A DNA stretch of 6,290 bases from Alphaproteobacteria bacterium (lineage in GTDB: Bacteria > Pseudomonadota > Alphaproteobacteria > UBA828). The DNA lies in assembly GCA_029937205.1 (NCBI GenBank), contig JAPYQV010000173.1, positions 1 through 6,290 of the forward strand. Reading direction: 5' to 3'. This document shows positions 1-4,988 of the stretch, piece after piece. Made by a program: the position numbers and the translations under genes. Position 1 is the first letter of the stretch; every line of letters begins with the position of its first letter. The notes under the pieces were generated by a model. It made no database searches, was not told the DNA's origin, and saw only the letters and a program-made list of their open reading frames with translations.

Positions 1-2
1 AG

Positions 3-284
3 GATGTGCCGCCCGGCGCCACCATGGTCGGCATTGCGGCACACCCGGCGACCGGTGTGCCGAAAGGCAATGAAGCGCAGAGCGGATTTGCCGCCTATGG
101 CACGCCGTCGCCCAACGTCGCGGATCCGATATCGCGCTCGATCGAAGGGTTGCTTGAGGAGCTTGATCGTCTGCGCGCCCGGGTCGGACAACTCGAAATC
201 GAGAGTGGCGAAGAGAAATCACCATCTGTGGCAGGTAAAGAAAGCGACGATGCCAAGGGCGACATTATTCCGCCGAATTGCTAG
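3..284 (+). CDS. cysE: Serine O-acetyltransferase CysE, C-terminal fragment (5' end outside window)
   Basis: This is the last 93 codons of a gene that begins left of the window. CysE acetylates L-serine with acetyl-CoA to give O-acetylserine, the carbon acceptor for sulfide in cysteine synthesis, in the cytoplasm. The fragment opens with DVPPGATMVGIAAHPATG, the final turn of the left-handed beta-helix (hexapeptide repeat) where CysE proteins normally read VPPGATVVGIPA. It is followed by a tail typical of alphaproteobacterial CysE: GFAAYGTP, then DPISRSIEGLLEELDRLRARVGQLE, a short amphipathic helix or coiled coil, and a polar end. The stop is TAG at 282-284. The catalytic residues lie upstream and cannot be checked. 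The next gene, iscR, begins 47 bases downstream, so co-transcription is plausible. A related hexapeptide acyltransferase is possible, but the tail and the iscR neighbour favour CysE. Confidence 0.85.
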   Translation, partial: DVPPGATMVGIAAHPATGVPKGNEAQSGFAAYGTPSPNVADPISRSIEGLLEELDRLRARVGQLEIESGEEKSPSVAGKESDDAKGDIIPPNC

Positions 285-331
285 ACGCGAGATGCTTTGC
301 CGGCAGCCTTTGAGAGAAAAGGAAGTCTGAC

Positions 332-853
332 ATGAAACTTGGTACCAAAGGCCGCTATGCGGTTATGGCGATGGTGAATCTCGCCGGCAGCACCGTCATG
401 AACGGGGAAAACAACCCCATGACGCTCGCCGATATTGCCGACCGTCAAGATATTTCCTTGTCCTATTTGGAGCAATTGTTCAGCAAATTGCGCAAGGCCG
501 GTTTGGTCAAGAGCGTGCGCGGACCCGGCGGCGGTTACATGCTGGCGCGCAGCGCCGATCTGTTGCGCATATCCGATATTGTGATGGCCGTGGATGAGCC
601 GATTCGCGTGACACGTTGCAATCCCAATACCGGCAAGGGCTGTATGCCCGATGGCGGCAGGTGTTTGACGCATGATTTGTGGGAAGAGTTGAGCAACCAC
701 ATCTACCTGTTCCTCAGCACCGTGTCGCTTGAGGATGTTTGTGAGCGCCGCGTCCTGGGTACCAGCGGTGTGCTGCATGCGGCGCAGCGGAACGAAAACG
801 AGCAGCAGTCGCATTTGCCGGCGTCTCCGGCTTCTCCTGTGGCGGCCGAATGA
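332..853 (+). CDS. iscR: Rrf2-family iron-sulfur sensing regulator IscR
   Basis: This is a DNA-binding regulator that reads cellular [2Fe-2S] status and adjusts transcription of Fe-S biogenesis genes. The 173 residues begin MKLGTKGRYAVMAM, the usual Rrf2/IscR N-terminus. The winged helix-turn-helix covers about residues 28-73, with the recognition stretch SLSYLEQLFSKLRKAGLV and the wing VRGPGGGYML; Glu47 corresponds to E. coli IscR Glu43. The cluster-binding segment keeps three cysteines and a histidine: Cys96, Cys104, Cys111 and His114 (CLTH). Spacing is CX7CX6CX2H, wider than the CX5CX5CX2H of E. coli IscR. A dimerisation helix and an Ala/Ser/Pro-rich tail follow. The Shine-Dalgarno AAAAGGAAG (317-325) lies 6 bases before the ATG and supports this start. 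The stop overlaps the start of the cysteine desulfurase (ATGA, 850-853), implying translational coupling. I saw no clear IscR operator in the 47 bases upstream. With all four ligands present, the protein should bind a cluster rather than being one of the ligand-poor alphaproteobacterial Rrf2 proteins. Confidence 0.93.
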   Translation: MKLGTKGRYAVMAMVNLAGSTVMNGENNPMTLADIADRQDISLSYLEQLFSKLRKAGLVKSVRGPGGGYMLARSADLLRISDIVMAVDEPIRVTRCNPNTGKGCMPDGGRCLTHDLWEELSNHIYLFLSTVSLEDVCERRVLGTSGVLHAAQRNENEQQSHLPASPASPVAAE

Positions 854-2055
854 ACCTTCGCCACCCCGATACGGAAGCAATCTACCTCGATTACAACGCC
901 ACCGCGCCAGTCAAACCACAAGTCACGGAGGCCATCGCCGGCGCATTGGCGATGACCGGCAATCCATCTTCCGTGCATCAGTTTGGCCGTGCGGCGCGGG
1001 ACGCCGTTGAGGAAGCGCGCGAGCGGGTTGCGGCGATGATCGGTGCCCAACCGGCGGAAATTGTTTTTACCGCGGGCGGCAGCGAAGCCAACAATACGGC
1101 GCTTTCCGGTGCTGGCCGGAAACGCCTGATCATTTCAAAAATCGAACACCCGTCGATACTCCGCGCCGCCGAAACGCTTGCCCAAGCGGGCAGTGGCGGG
1201 CGTGAGTTGCTTGTGCTGCCGGTTGATGGCGAGGGCGTCGTTTCACTCGACGCGCTCGACCGGGCGCTCGGCGCAAGCGCTGAGGATGCGTTGGTATCGA
1301 TCATGCTGGCCAACAATGAAACCGGCGTGATCCAGCCGCTCGCCGAAATCACCGCTCTGGCACACGGGCGCGGCGCGCTCGTCCATTGCGACGCGGTTCA
1401 GGCGCCAGGACGCATCGCCTTCGGCGTCGATAGCCTGGGCGTGGATATGCTTAGCCTGTCGGCGCATAAGTTCGGCGGCCCGAAGGGTGTCGGTGCACTG
1501 TTCCTACGCGCCGGCGCCGAACTTGATGCCCTCGTCGTCGGCGGCGGGCAGGAGCGGGGGCGCCGCGCCGGTACGGAGAACGTTGCCGGCATCGTCGGCT
1601 TCGGCGTTGCGGCCCAATTGGCGGCAGAGGATTTGCAAAATGCGCCGCATTTGGCGGCCTTGCGAGATGGCGTCGAACAGCGCCTGCGCGCCATCGACCC
1701 GGCGGTCAGAATATACAGCGCCGGTGCCGAGCGCCTGCCCAATACCACCTGTCTCACCATGCCGGGCGTGCAAAGCGAGACGCAGGTCATGGGTCTGGAT
1801 CTTTCGGGTGTTGCCGTTAGCGCCGGTTCCGCCTGTTCGTCGGGCAAGGTCGAGCCGTCCCATGTCCTGCGCGCTTTGGGCGCGCCCGACGCGGAGACCG
1901 GCTGCGCCATCCGAATCAGTCTTGGCTGGGCCAGCCGGGAAGCGGATGTGGATAAGCTGGTGAGCGTGTGGCGCGCTTTTTATGCCGGATTGACGGCGCG
2001 CTACACCGGCGGCATTTCGCAATCTTCGCAAAGCGCCAGTGCCATTGAGCGATGA
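850..2055 (+). CDS. iscS: Cysteine desulfurase (class V aminotransferase fold, IscS/NifS type)
   Basis: This is a PLP enzyme converting L-cysteine to L-alanine and an enzyme-bound persulfide, the sulfur donor for Fe-S clusters and thiolated tRNA. The 401 residues carry the family landmarks in order: YLDYNATAP (12-20), NPSSVHQFGR (38-47), FTAGGSEANN (73-82), the PLP-stacking His100 in EHPS, NNETG (155-159), HCDAVQ (179-184) and SAHKFGGPKG (204-213), in which Lys207 is the Schiff-base lysine. RRAGTEN (238-244) follows, then the catalytic loop SAGSACSSGK (324-333) with Cys329. These match E. coli IscS Lys206 and Cys328 almost position for position. The loop length and SSGK context place it in group I (IscS/NifS) rather than SufS. 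The start shares ATGA with the iscR stop, and no strong Shine-Dalgarno is evident, consistent with coupling. The short polar tail SQSSQSASAIER runs into a small repeat around the stop. The symbol iscS is by family; nifS-like is an equally fair label. Ferredoxin and mnmA downstream suggest roles in both cluster assembly and s2U formation. Confidence 0.92.
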   Translation: MNLRHPDTEAIYLDYNATAPVKPQVTEAIAGALAMTGNPSSVHQFGRAARDAVEEARERVAAMIGAQPAEIVFTAGGSEANNTALSGAGRKRLIISKIEHPSILRAAETLAQAGSGGRELLVLPVDGEGVVSLDALDRALGASAEDALVSIMLANNETGVIQPLAEITALAHGRGALVHCDAVQAPGRIAFGVDSLGVDMLSLSAHKFGGPKGVGALFLRAGAELDALVVGGGQERGRRAGTENVAGIVGFGVAAQLAAEDLQNAPHLAALRDGVEQRLRAIDPAVRIYSAGAERLPNTTCLTMPGVQSETQVMGLDLSGVAVSAGSACSSGKVEPSHVLRALGAPDAETGCAIRISLGWASREADVDKLVSVWRAFYAGLTARYTGGISQSSQSASAIER

Positions 2056-2066
2056 GCGTTGAGCGC
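2046..2066 (+). repeat. Three tandem 7-base TGAGCGN units across the cysteine desulfurase stop codon
   Basis: TGAGCGA, TGAGCGT and TGAGCGC follow one another without gaps. The second unit supplies the TGA stop at 2053-2055. Seven-base units shift the frame by one per copy, so gain or loss of a unit by slippage would change the desulfurase C-terminus. This is a small tract and may be chance. Confidence 0.5.
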
Positions 2067-2127
2067 GTGCCTTGCGTTGGGACGGCGATAAATTTAAACA
2101 GCACAAAGACTGTTGGAGACTTAATAC

Positions 2128-2460
2128 ATGCCACACATGACATTCATTGCGGCCGACGGCACGCGCATTGAAGTAAGCACGGCGGTCGGTGATTCAGTTC
2201 TGGATGTCGCGCGCGAAAACAATATCGCCATAGAAGGCGCATGTGAGGGCTCGATGGCCTGTTCGACCTGCCACGTCATCGTCGATAAAAACTGGTACCG
2301 CAAGCTTGAGGAATTGAGCGAGGACGAAGAGGATATGCTCGACCTTGCCTTCGGCCTGACGCGAACGTCGCGCCTCGGCTGTCAGATCGAAATCACCGAG
2401 GAACTGGATGGCCTTGTGGTGTCGCTGCCGAAAGAGACACGAAACATGCTGCTGGACTGA
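2128..2460 (+). CDS. fdx: ISC-type [2Fe-2S] ferredoxin (adrenodoxin family)
   Basis: This is a small soluble electron carrier of 110 residues, the normal length for the family. In ISC systems this ferredoxin supplies electrons for cluster assembly, notably reduction of the cysteine desulfurase persulfide. Four cysteines in the vertebrate/ISC ferredoxin pattern bind the cluster: Cys39, Cys45 and Cys48 in GACEGSMACSTCHV, and Cys85 in RLGCQI, giving CX5CX2CX36C. The acidic segment EELSEDEEDMLDLAFGLT (61-78) is the usual partner-docking helix. The ATG follows GGAG (2115-2118) with 9 bases between, supporting this start; an in-frame ATG three codons on lacks a better ribosome site. It lies 72 bases after the desulfurase and 2 bases before tenA. 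Its position beside a cysteine desulfurase fits a dedicated reductant role, although IscU and IscA are not in the window. Confidence 0.93.
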   Translation: MPHMTFIAADGTRIEVSTAVGDSVLDVARENNIAIEGACEGSMACSTCHVIVDKNWYRKLEELSEDEEDMLDLAFGLTRTSRLGCQIEITEELDGLVVSLPKETRNMLLD

Positions 2461-2462
2461 AC

Positions 2463-3164
2463 GTGGCCGGCGATACAGCCAAAGACGACACTGCGCCAGA
2501 CGGCCTGTTTGCCAGTCTGCGTGATGCTTGCGCCGAGGAGTGGCATGACTATACCCACCACCCCTTCCTCACGTCATTGGCCGCCGGCACACTGCCGAAG
2601 GCAGCGTTCCGCGCCTATTTGATACAGGATTATGTATTTCTCCGGCATTTTGCCCGCGCCTATGGCCTGGCCGCCTACAAGGCGGAGAGCCTGGCGGAAA
2701 TTCGCGCCGCGTTGAGCGGCCTCAGCGCCATTGTCGATGTCGAGATTGGACTGCATAAAAAATATTGCGCCGGCTGGGGCGTGGATTCCGCCACATTGGA
2801 AGCGGCGCCGGAAGACGATGCCACCCTGGCCTATACGCGCTATGTGTTGGAGCGCGGCATGGCCGGCGATCTGCTCGATCTTTATGTCGCTTTGGCGCCG
2901 TGCATTGTTGGTTACGGCGAAATCGGCGCGCGGCTGTTGGCCGATAAGGACATCCGTCTGGAAGGCAATCCCTACCGCGATTGGATTGAGATGTATGGCG
3001 GTGTGGAATATCAGGAGATTGCCGAACAGGCGGTTGGATACCTCGACAACATCGCCGAGACGCGCGGCGCACCGGCGCGCCGGGAAAGTTTGATCGCCAC
3101 CTTTCGCCAAGCCACTCGTTTGGAGACCGCGTTCTGGCAAATGGGTATGGCCGCGGCGGACTAA
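2463..3164 (+). CDS. tenA: TenA-family protein (aminopyrimidine aminohydrolase / thiaminase II)
   Basis: TenA enzymes hydrolyse degraded thiamin pyrimidines (amino-HMP) to HMP for thiamin salvage, and can also cleave thiamin. The 233 residues fit one TenA domain after a polar 14-residue leader. Landmarks are the helix EEWHDYTHHPFL (25-36), QDYVFLRHFARAYGLA (55-70) containing the pyrimidine-binding Asp56, LYVALAPCIVGYGEIG (140-155) containing Cys147 at the nucleophile position, NPYRDWIEMYGG (169-180), and LETAFWQMG (220-228) with Glu221 matching the catalytic glutamate. Cys, Asp and Glu are all present, so this is the Cys-containing TenA class. Phe59 occupies the place I align with B. subtilis Tyr47. 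The start is GTG, 2 bases after the ferredoxin stop; no other start occurs before residue 133, and the Shine-Dalgarno is weak, so translation is probably coupled. No thiamin riboswitch is visible. Its place in a sulfur operon may reflect the sulfur demand of thiamin synthesis, but that link is inference. Confidence 0.88.
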   Translation: MAGDTAKDDTAPDGLFASLRDACAEEWHDYTHHPFLTSLAAGTLPKAAFRAYLIQDYVFLRHFARAYGLAAYKAESLAEIRAALSGLSAIVDVEIGLHKKYCAGWGVDSATLEAAPEDDATLAYTRYVLERGMAGDLLDLYVALAPCIVGYGEIGARLLADKDIRLEGNPYRDWIEMYGGVEYQEIAEQAVGYLDNIAETRGAPARRESLIATFRQATRLETAFWQMGMAAAD

Positions 3165-3186
3165 CCGATAGAATCCATGCTTTCTC

Positions 3187-3214
3187 TTGTTCCACCGCAT
3201 TCACGCCCTATATT
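3187..3214 (+). promoter_or_regulatory. Possible sigma70-like promoter before mnmA
   Basis: TTGTTC (3187-3192) and TATATT (3209-3214) are separated by 16 bases in the 56-base gap between tenA and mnmA. Transcription would begin near 3221, on top of the first possible mnmA ATG. That would favour the second ATG (3251) or a leaderless message. The match is modest, so this is a suggestion only. Confidence 0.3.
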
Positions 3215-3217
3215 TCC

Positions 3218-3261
3218 GCCATGTCCCTATCACCTGCGACATCACCTGCCATGTCCCTATC
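3218..3261 (+). repeat. Direct repeat of 14 bases containing two alternative mnmA start codons
   Basis: GCCATGTCCCTATC occurs at 3218-3231 and again at 3248-3261, exactly 30 bases apart. Both copies carry an ATG in the mnmA frame, so the N-terminus reads MSLS twice (residues 1-4 and 11-14). ATCACCTGC is also repeated in between (3229-3237 and 3241-3249). A local duplication of the start region is the simplest explanation. Confidence 0.7.
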
Positions 3262-4414
3262 TTCGATCGAAGCCGGCATAGATAAGCCGCGCAGCAAGAC
3301 ACGCATTGTCGTGGCCATGTCGGGCGGGGTCGATTCCTCCGTCACGGCGGCGCTATATGCCGAGGCCGGATACGATGTGGTCGGTATCACGCTCCAACTT
3401 TATGACGATGGTGTGGAGCAAGGAAAGGTCGGCTCGTGTTGTGCCGGGCAGGATATTCACGACGCCCGGCGCGTCGCGGCGCATCTCGGCATTGCCCATT
3501 ATGTGCTCAATTACGAGAGCCGTTTCCGCAACGAGGTGATGGAAGATTTCGCTGATTCCTATTTGCGCGGCGAGACACCGATCCCGTGCATTACGTGCAA
3601 TCAGACGGTTAAATTCCGCGACCTTCTGGCCGCCGCCGGTGATCTTGGCGCCGATGCGCTTGCCACCGGACATTATGTCCGCCGCGTGATCGGCGAGAGC
3701 GGGCCGGAAATGCACCGCGCCCACGATCCGGTGCGCGACCAGAGCTATTTTCTATTCACCACCACGGCGGAGCAGCTTGCCTTCCTGCGCTTCCCGCTTG
3801 GCGATATCGCCAAGAGCGAGGTGCGTCGCCATGCCGAGCGCCTCGGCCTGGCGGTTGCGGAAAAACCCGATAGCCAGGATATCTGCTTTGTGCCGGGCGG
3901 CAATTACGCTGCCGTCATCGAACGGCTTCGGCCTGGCGCGGCGGAAGCCGGCGACATCGTCAATCACGCCGGCGAGGTTCTGGGGCAGCACGAGGGTATC
4001 ATTCACTATACCGTCGGCCAAAGGCGCGGGCTCGGCATCGCCGCGCCGGAGCCGCTCTATGTGGTCGCCGTCGATGCGGCGAAGCGGCTTGTCACCGTCG
4101 GGCCAAAGTCGGCGTTGCTATGTGACCGTATCACCCTCGACAGGACGCTATTTCTCGATACCGGCTTGGTGTGCGGCAGCGCGCACGACATTACCGTTCG
4201 CCTGCGTTCCACCCATCCCGGCGCGCCGGCGCGTCTGATCGTTAACTCCGATGGCACGGCGGAAATTCATCTTACGCAGCCCGAGGCCGCGACCGCGCGC
4301 GGGCAGGCGGCGGTCTGTTATCGCGGGGATCGTCTTCTCGGCGGGGGCTGGATCACCGGCACCGGGCGTAGCGCCGCCCTCGAGGCCGCTGCCGCGCAGA
4401 CGTTTTGTGATTAG
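3221..4414 (+). CDS. mnmA: tRNA-specific 2-thiouridylase MnmA
   Basis: MnmA uses ATP to adenylate U34 of tRNA(Lys, Glu, Gln) and inserts sulfur passed on as a persulfide, giving s2U34 in the cytoplasm. From the first ATG it has 397 residues. The PP-loop VVAMSGGVDSSV is at 30-41, SCCAGQDIHDARRVA at 72-86, and the first catalytic cysteine is Cys126 in PIPCITCNQTVKF. TGHYVR (149-154) and the tRNA-recognition stretch RDQSYFLF (172-179) follow, then the second catalytic cysteine Cys222 in DSQDICFVPGG. These two cysteines correspond to E. coli Cys102 and Cys199. The C-terminal part has the usual beta-barrel motif HYTVGQRRGLGIA. The second in-frame ATG at 3251 gives 387 residues and an N-terminus closer to the family's usual length before the PP-loop. 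Neither ATG has a Shine-Dalgarno, so the start is uncertain and the outer bound is given. The likely sulfur donor is the desulfurase upstream. The stop lies inside a CRP-like palindrome. Confidence 0.95.
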   Translation: MSLSPATSPAMSLSSIEAGIDKPRSKTRIVVAMSGGVDSSVTAALYAEAGYDVVGITLQLYDDGVEQGKVGSCCAGQDIHDARRVAAHLGIAHYVLNYESRFRNEVMEDFADSYLRGETPIPCITCNQTVKFRDLLAAAGDLGADALATGHYVRRVIGESGPEMHRAHDPVRDQSYFLFTTTAEQLAFLRFPLGDIAKSEVRRHAERLGLAVAEKPDSQDICFVPGGNYAAVIERLRPGAAEAGDIVNHAGEVLGQHEGIIHYTVGQRRGLGIAAPEPLYVVAVDAAKRLVTVGPKSALLCDRITLDRTLFLDTGLVCGSAHDITVRLRSTHPGAPARLIVNSDGTAEIHLTQPEAATARGQAAVCYRGDRLLGGGWITGTGRSAALEAAAAQTFCD

Positions 4415-4421
4415 CATCACA
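4406..4421. promoter_or_regulatory. CRP/FNR-family operator-like palindrome 1
   Basis: TGTGATTAGCATCACA is a perfect 6-base inverted repeat around TAGC and matches the E. coli CRP half-sites TGTGA-N6-TCACA at all ten positions. It covers the mnmA stop codon (TAG 4412-4414). Its centre (4413.5) is 31 bases before the middle of TAATAT (4442-4447), close to the 32 expected for a class II activator site at -41.5. No U-run follows, so it is not a terminator. Which regulator binds is unknown; alphaproteobacterial CRP/FNR proteins have diverse specificities. Confidence 0.55.
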
Positions 4422-4441
4422 GCGCGGATTACCAAATTCTT

Positions 4442-4447
4442 TAATAT
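4442..4447 (+). promoter_or_regulatory. Candidate -10 box for the first PilZ unit
   Basis: TAATAT matches four of six consensus positions and is placed where an activator bound at the palindrome centred on 4413.5 would need it. Transcription would then start near 4455, just before the riboswitch closing helix (4459). No good -35 is present, as expected for an activator-dependent promoter. Confidence 0.35.
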
Positions 4448-4458
4448 TCAGGGTCTAA

Positions 4459-4547
4459 GTTTCACGAAATGGCAAACCGCCGGTAACGGCGAGACGCAAA
4501 GCCTCCGGCCCAATCGATAGCGGGTAGCGGGGCCACCGAAAGGAAAC
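4459..4547 (+). promoter_or_regulatory. Cyclic-di-GMP-I (GEMM-I) riboswitch 1
   Basis: The aptamer core is read directly: GGCAAACC (4471-4478), a hairpin CGCCG-GUAA-CGGCG (4478-4491) with a GNRA loop, GACGCAAAGCC (4493-4503), then a second arm with CC 4505-4506 paired to GG 4529-4530 and CCC 4509-4511 paired to GGG 4522-4524, and finally ACCGAAAGG. This is the GEMM-I consensus. The ligand-contacting bases of the V. cholerae Vc2 aptamer are all present: G20 (4471), A47 (4498) and C92 (4536). G20 argues for c-di-GMP rather than the cGAMP-type variants. A closing helix GUUUC (4459-4463) with GAAAC (4543-4547) includes the GA of the Shine-Dalgarno AAAGGA (4539-4544). Stabilising this helix should hide the ribosome site, so I predict translation is off at high c-di-GMP; the direction is inference. 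The second arm is shorter than in Vc2. Confidence 0.93.
4539..4544 (+). promoter_or_regulatory. Shine-Dalgarno AAAGGA embedded in riboswitch 1
   Basis: AAAGGA ends 6 bases before the GTG at 4551 and identifies that GTG as the start of the first PilZ gene. It overlaps the conserved 3' end of the aptamer and the closing helix, so ribosome access and ligand binding should be linked. Confidence 0.75.
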
Positions 4548-4550
4548 GCC

Positions 4551-4880
4551 GTGCCGGCCCACGCGAACGATAAATCTTCCCCACAAAATGTAGACGAATC
4601 CTCGCCTCGCCATGATGATCGGCGCAGGTTCAGGCGCGAATTTGACGCAAATCAACAACTTCATCTCGTTGTTAACCACCGGCAATTGGTGACGATTGAT
4701 TGGTCTGCCGGCGGCTGTTTGGTCGAAGCCCTGGAAAATTGGCGTGTTGGCGATACGGTCGCCGGAACGTTGGAATCCCAAGATGGCGTGCCCATGGGCG
4801 CCGTTATCTCGAAAATCGTCAGAATAGACGATCAGAGTCGTGCCGCTCTGTGTTTCACAACGGTCGCAACGCTCTTTTGA
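4551..4880 (+). CDS. Single-domain PilZ protein 1 (predicted c-di-GMP receptor)
   Basis: This is a 109-residue cytoplasmic protein with no signal peptide or membrane segment. After a polar leader of about 22 residues comes the arginine motif DRRRFRRE (RxxxR, residues 24-28 or 25-29), then DWSAGG (50-55), an exact DxSxxG motif 25 residues later. These are the two c-di-GMP-binding signatures of PilZ domains, at normal spacing. Strands continue through VGDTVAGTLES and GAVISKIVRID to AALCF, completing a small PilZ barrel. There is no enzymatic or output domain, so it probably works by binding a partner protein, which is unknown. The start is GTG, fixed by AAAGGA 6 bases upstream; there is no in-frame ATG near it. 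Its leader is a c-di-GMP-I riboswitch, which strongly supports the assignment. A second, divergent copy with the same leader follows at 5080-5406. Confidence 0.85.
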   Translation: MPAHANDKSSPQNVDESSPRHDDRRRFRREFDANQQLHLVVNHRQLVTIDWSAGGCLVEALENWRVGDTVAGTLESQDGVPMGAVISKIVRIDDQSRAALCFTTVATLF

Positions 4881-4935
4881 GGAATTTCCATTATTCAATG
4901 TGAAACAGGGGTTTAGGCGCCTTATTTTGCCACTT
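4881..4935. other. Short intergenic stretch after PilZ gene 1, no gene seen
   Basis: This A/T-leaning 55-base spacer separates the first PilZ gene from the second CRP-like palindrome. It contains the self-complementary AGGCGCCT followed by TATTTTG, but no stem with a proper loop, so no convincing terminator. I see no coding sequence here. Confidence 0.5.
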
Positions 4936-4951
4936 TGTGACGAATGTCACT
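4936..4951. promoter_or_regulatory. CRP/FNR-family operator-like palindrome 2 (possible dual-use terminator)
   Basis: TGTGACGAATGTCACT matches nine of ten positions of the CRP half-sites TGTGA-N6-TCACA. Its centre (4943.5) lies 57.5 bases before the aptamer core GGCAAACC at 5001, exactly the distance in the first unit. In RNA the stem GUGAC-GAAU-GUCAC (4937-4950) is followed by UUUU (4951-4954), so it might also act as a weak terminator for the first PilZ gene. The regulator is unknown. Confidence 0.5.
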
Positions 4952-4973
4952 TTTCACGGGCATAAAATCTTGC

Positions 4974-4979
4974 AATAAT
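4974..4979 (+). promoter_or_regulatory. Candidate -10 box for the second PilZ unit
   Basis: AATAAT matches five of six consensus positions and is centred 33 bases after the centre of the CRP-like palindrome at 4943.5, near class II spacing. Transcription would start near 4985, just before the second riboswitch. There is no clear -35. Confidence 0.38.
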
Positions 4980-4988
4980 GTAAACAGT

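Noticed and set aside
285..331. IscR operator or promoter before iscR
   Set aside because: No type 1-like palindrome and no clear -35/-10 pair was found in the 47-base gap; control may come from upstream of cysE.
281..880. Long minus-strand open frame of 199 codons opposite iscR
   Set aside because: It is antisense to a well-conserved IscR gene and has no recognisable domain; high GC commonly leaves such frames open.
1398..1910. Minus-strand and other-frame open frames inside the cysteine desulfurase gene
   Set aside because: They are Ala/Arg/Pro-rich shadow translations typical of alternative frames in GC-rich genes; the desulfurase frame holds all the motifs.
2072..2098. Possible promoter TTGCGT ... 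TTTAAA before the ferredoxin
   Set aside because: The spacer is only 15 bases and both boxes are poor matches; too weak to annotate.
4471..4538. cGAMP-specific GEMM-I variant or another riboswitch class instead of c-di-GMP-I
   Set aside because: Both copies keep G at the Vc2 position 20, expected for c-di-GMP, and the conserved blocks match GEMM-I rather than cobalamin or thiamin riboswitches.
4455..4898. Minus-strand open frame of 147 codons opposite riboswitch 1 and PilZ gene 1
   Set aside because: It overlaps a structured RNA leader and a PilZ coding frame, and its translation resembles no family I know.
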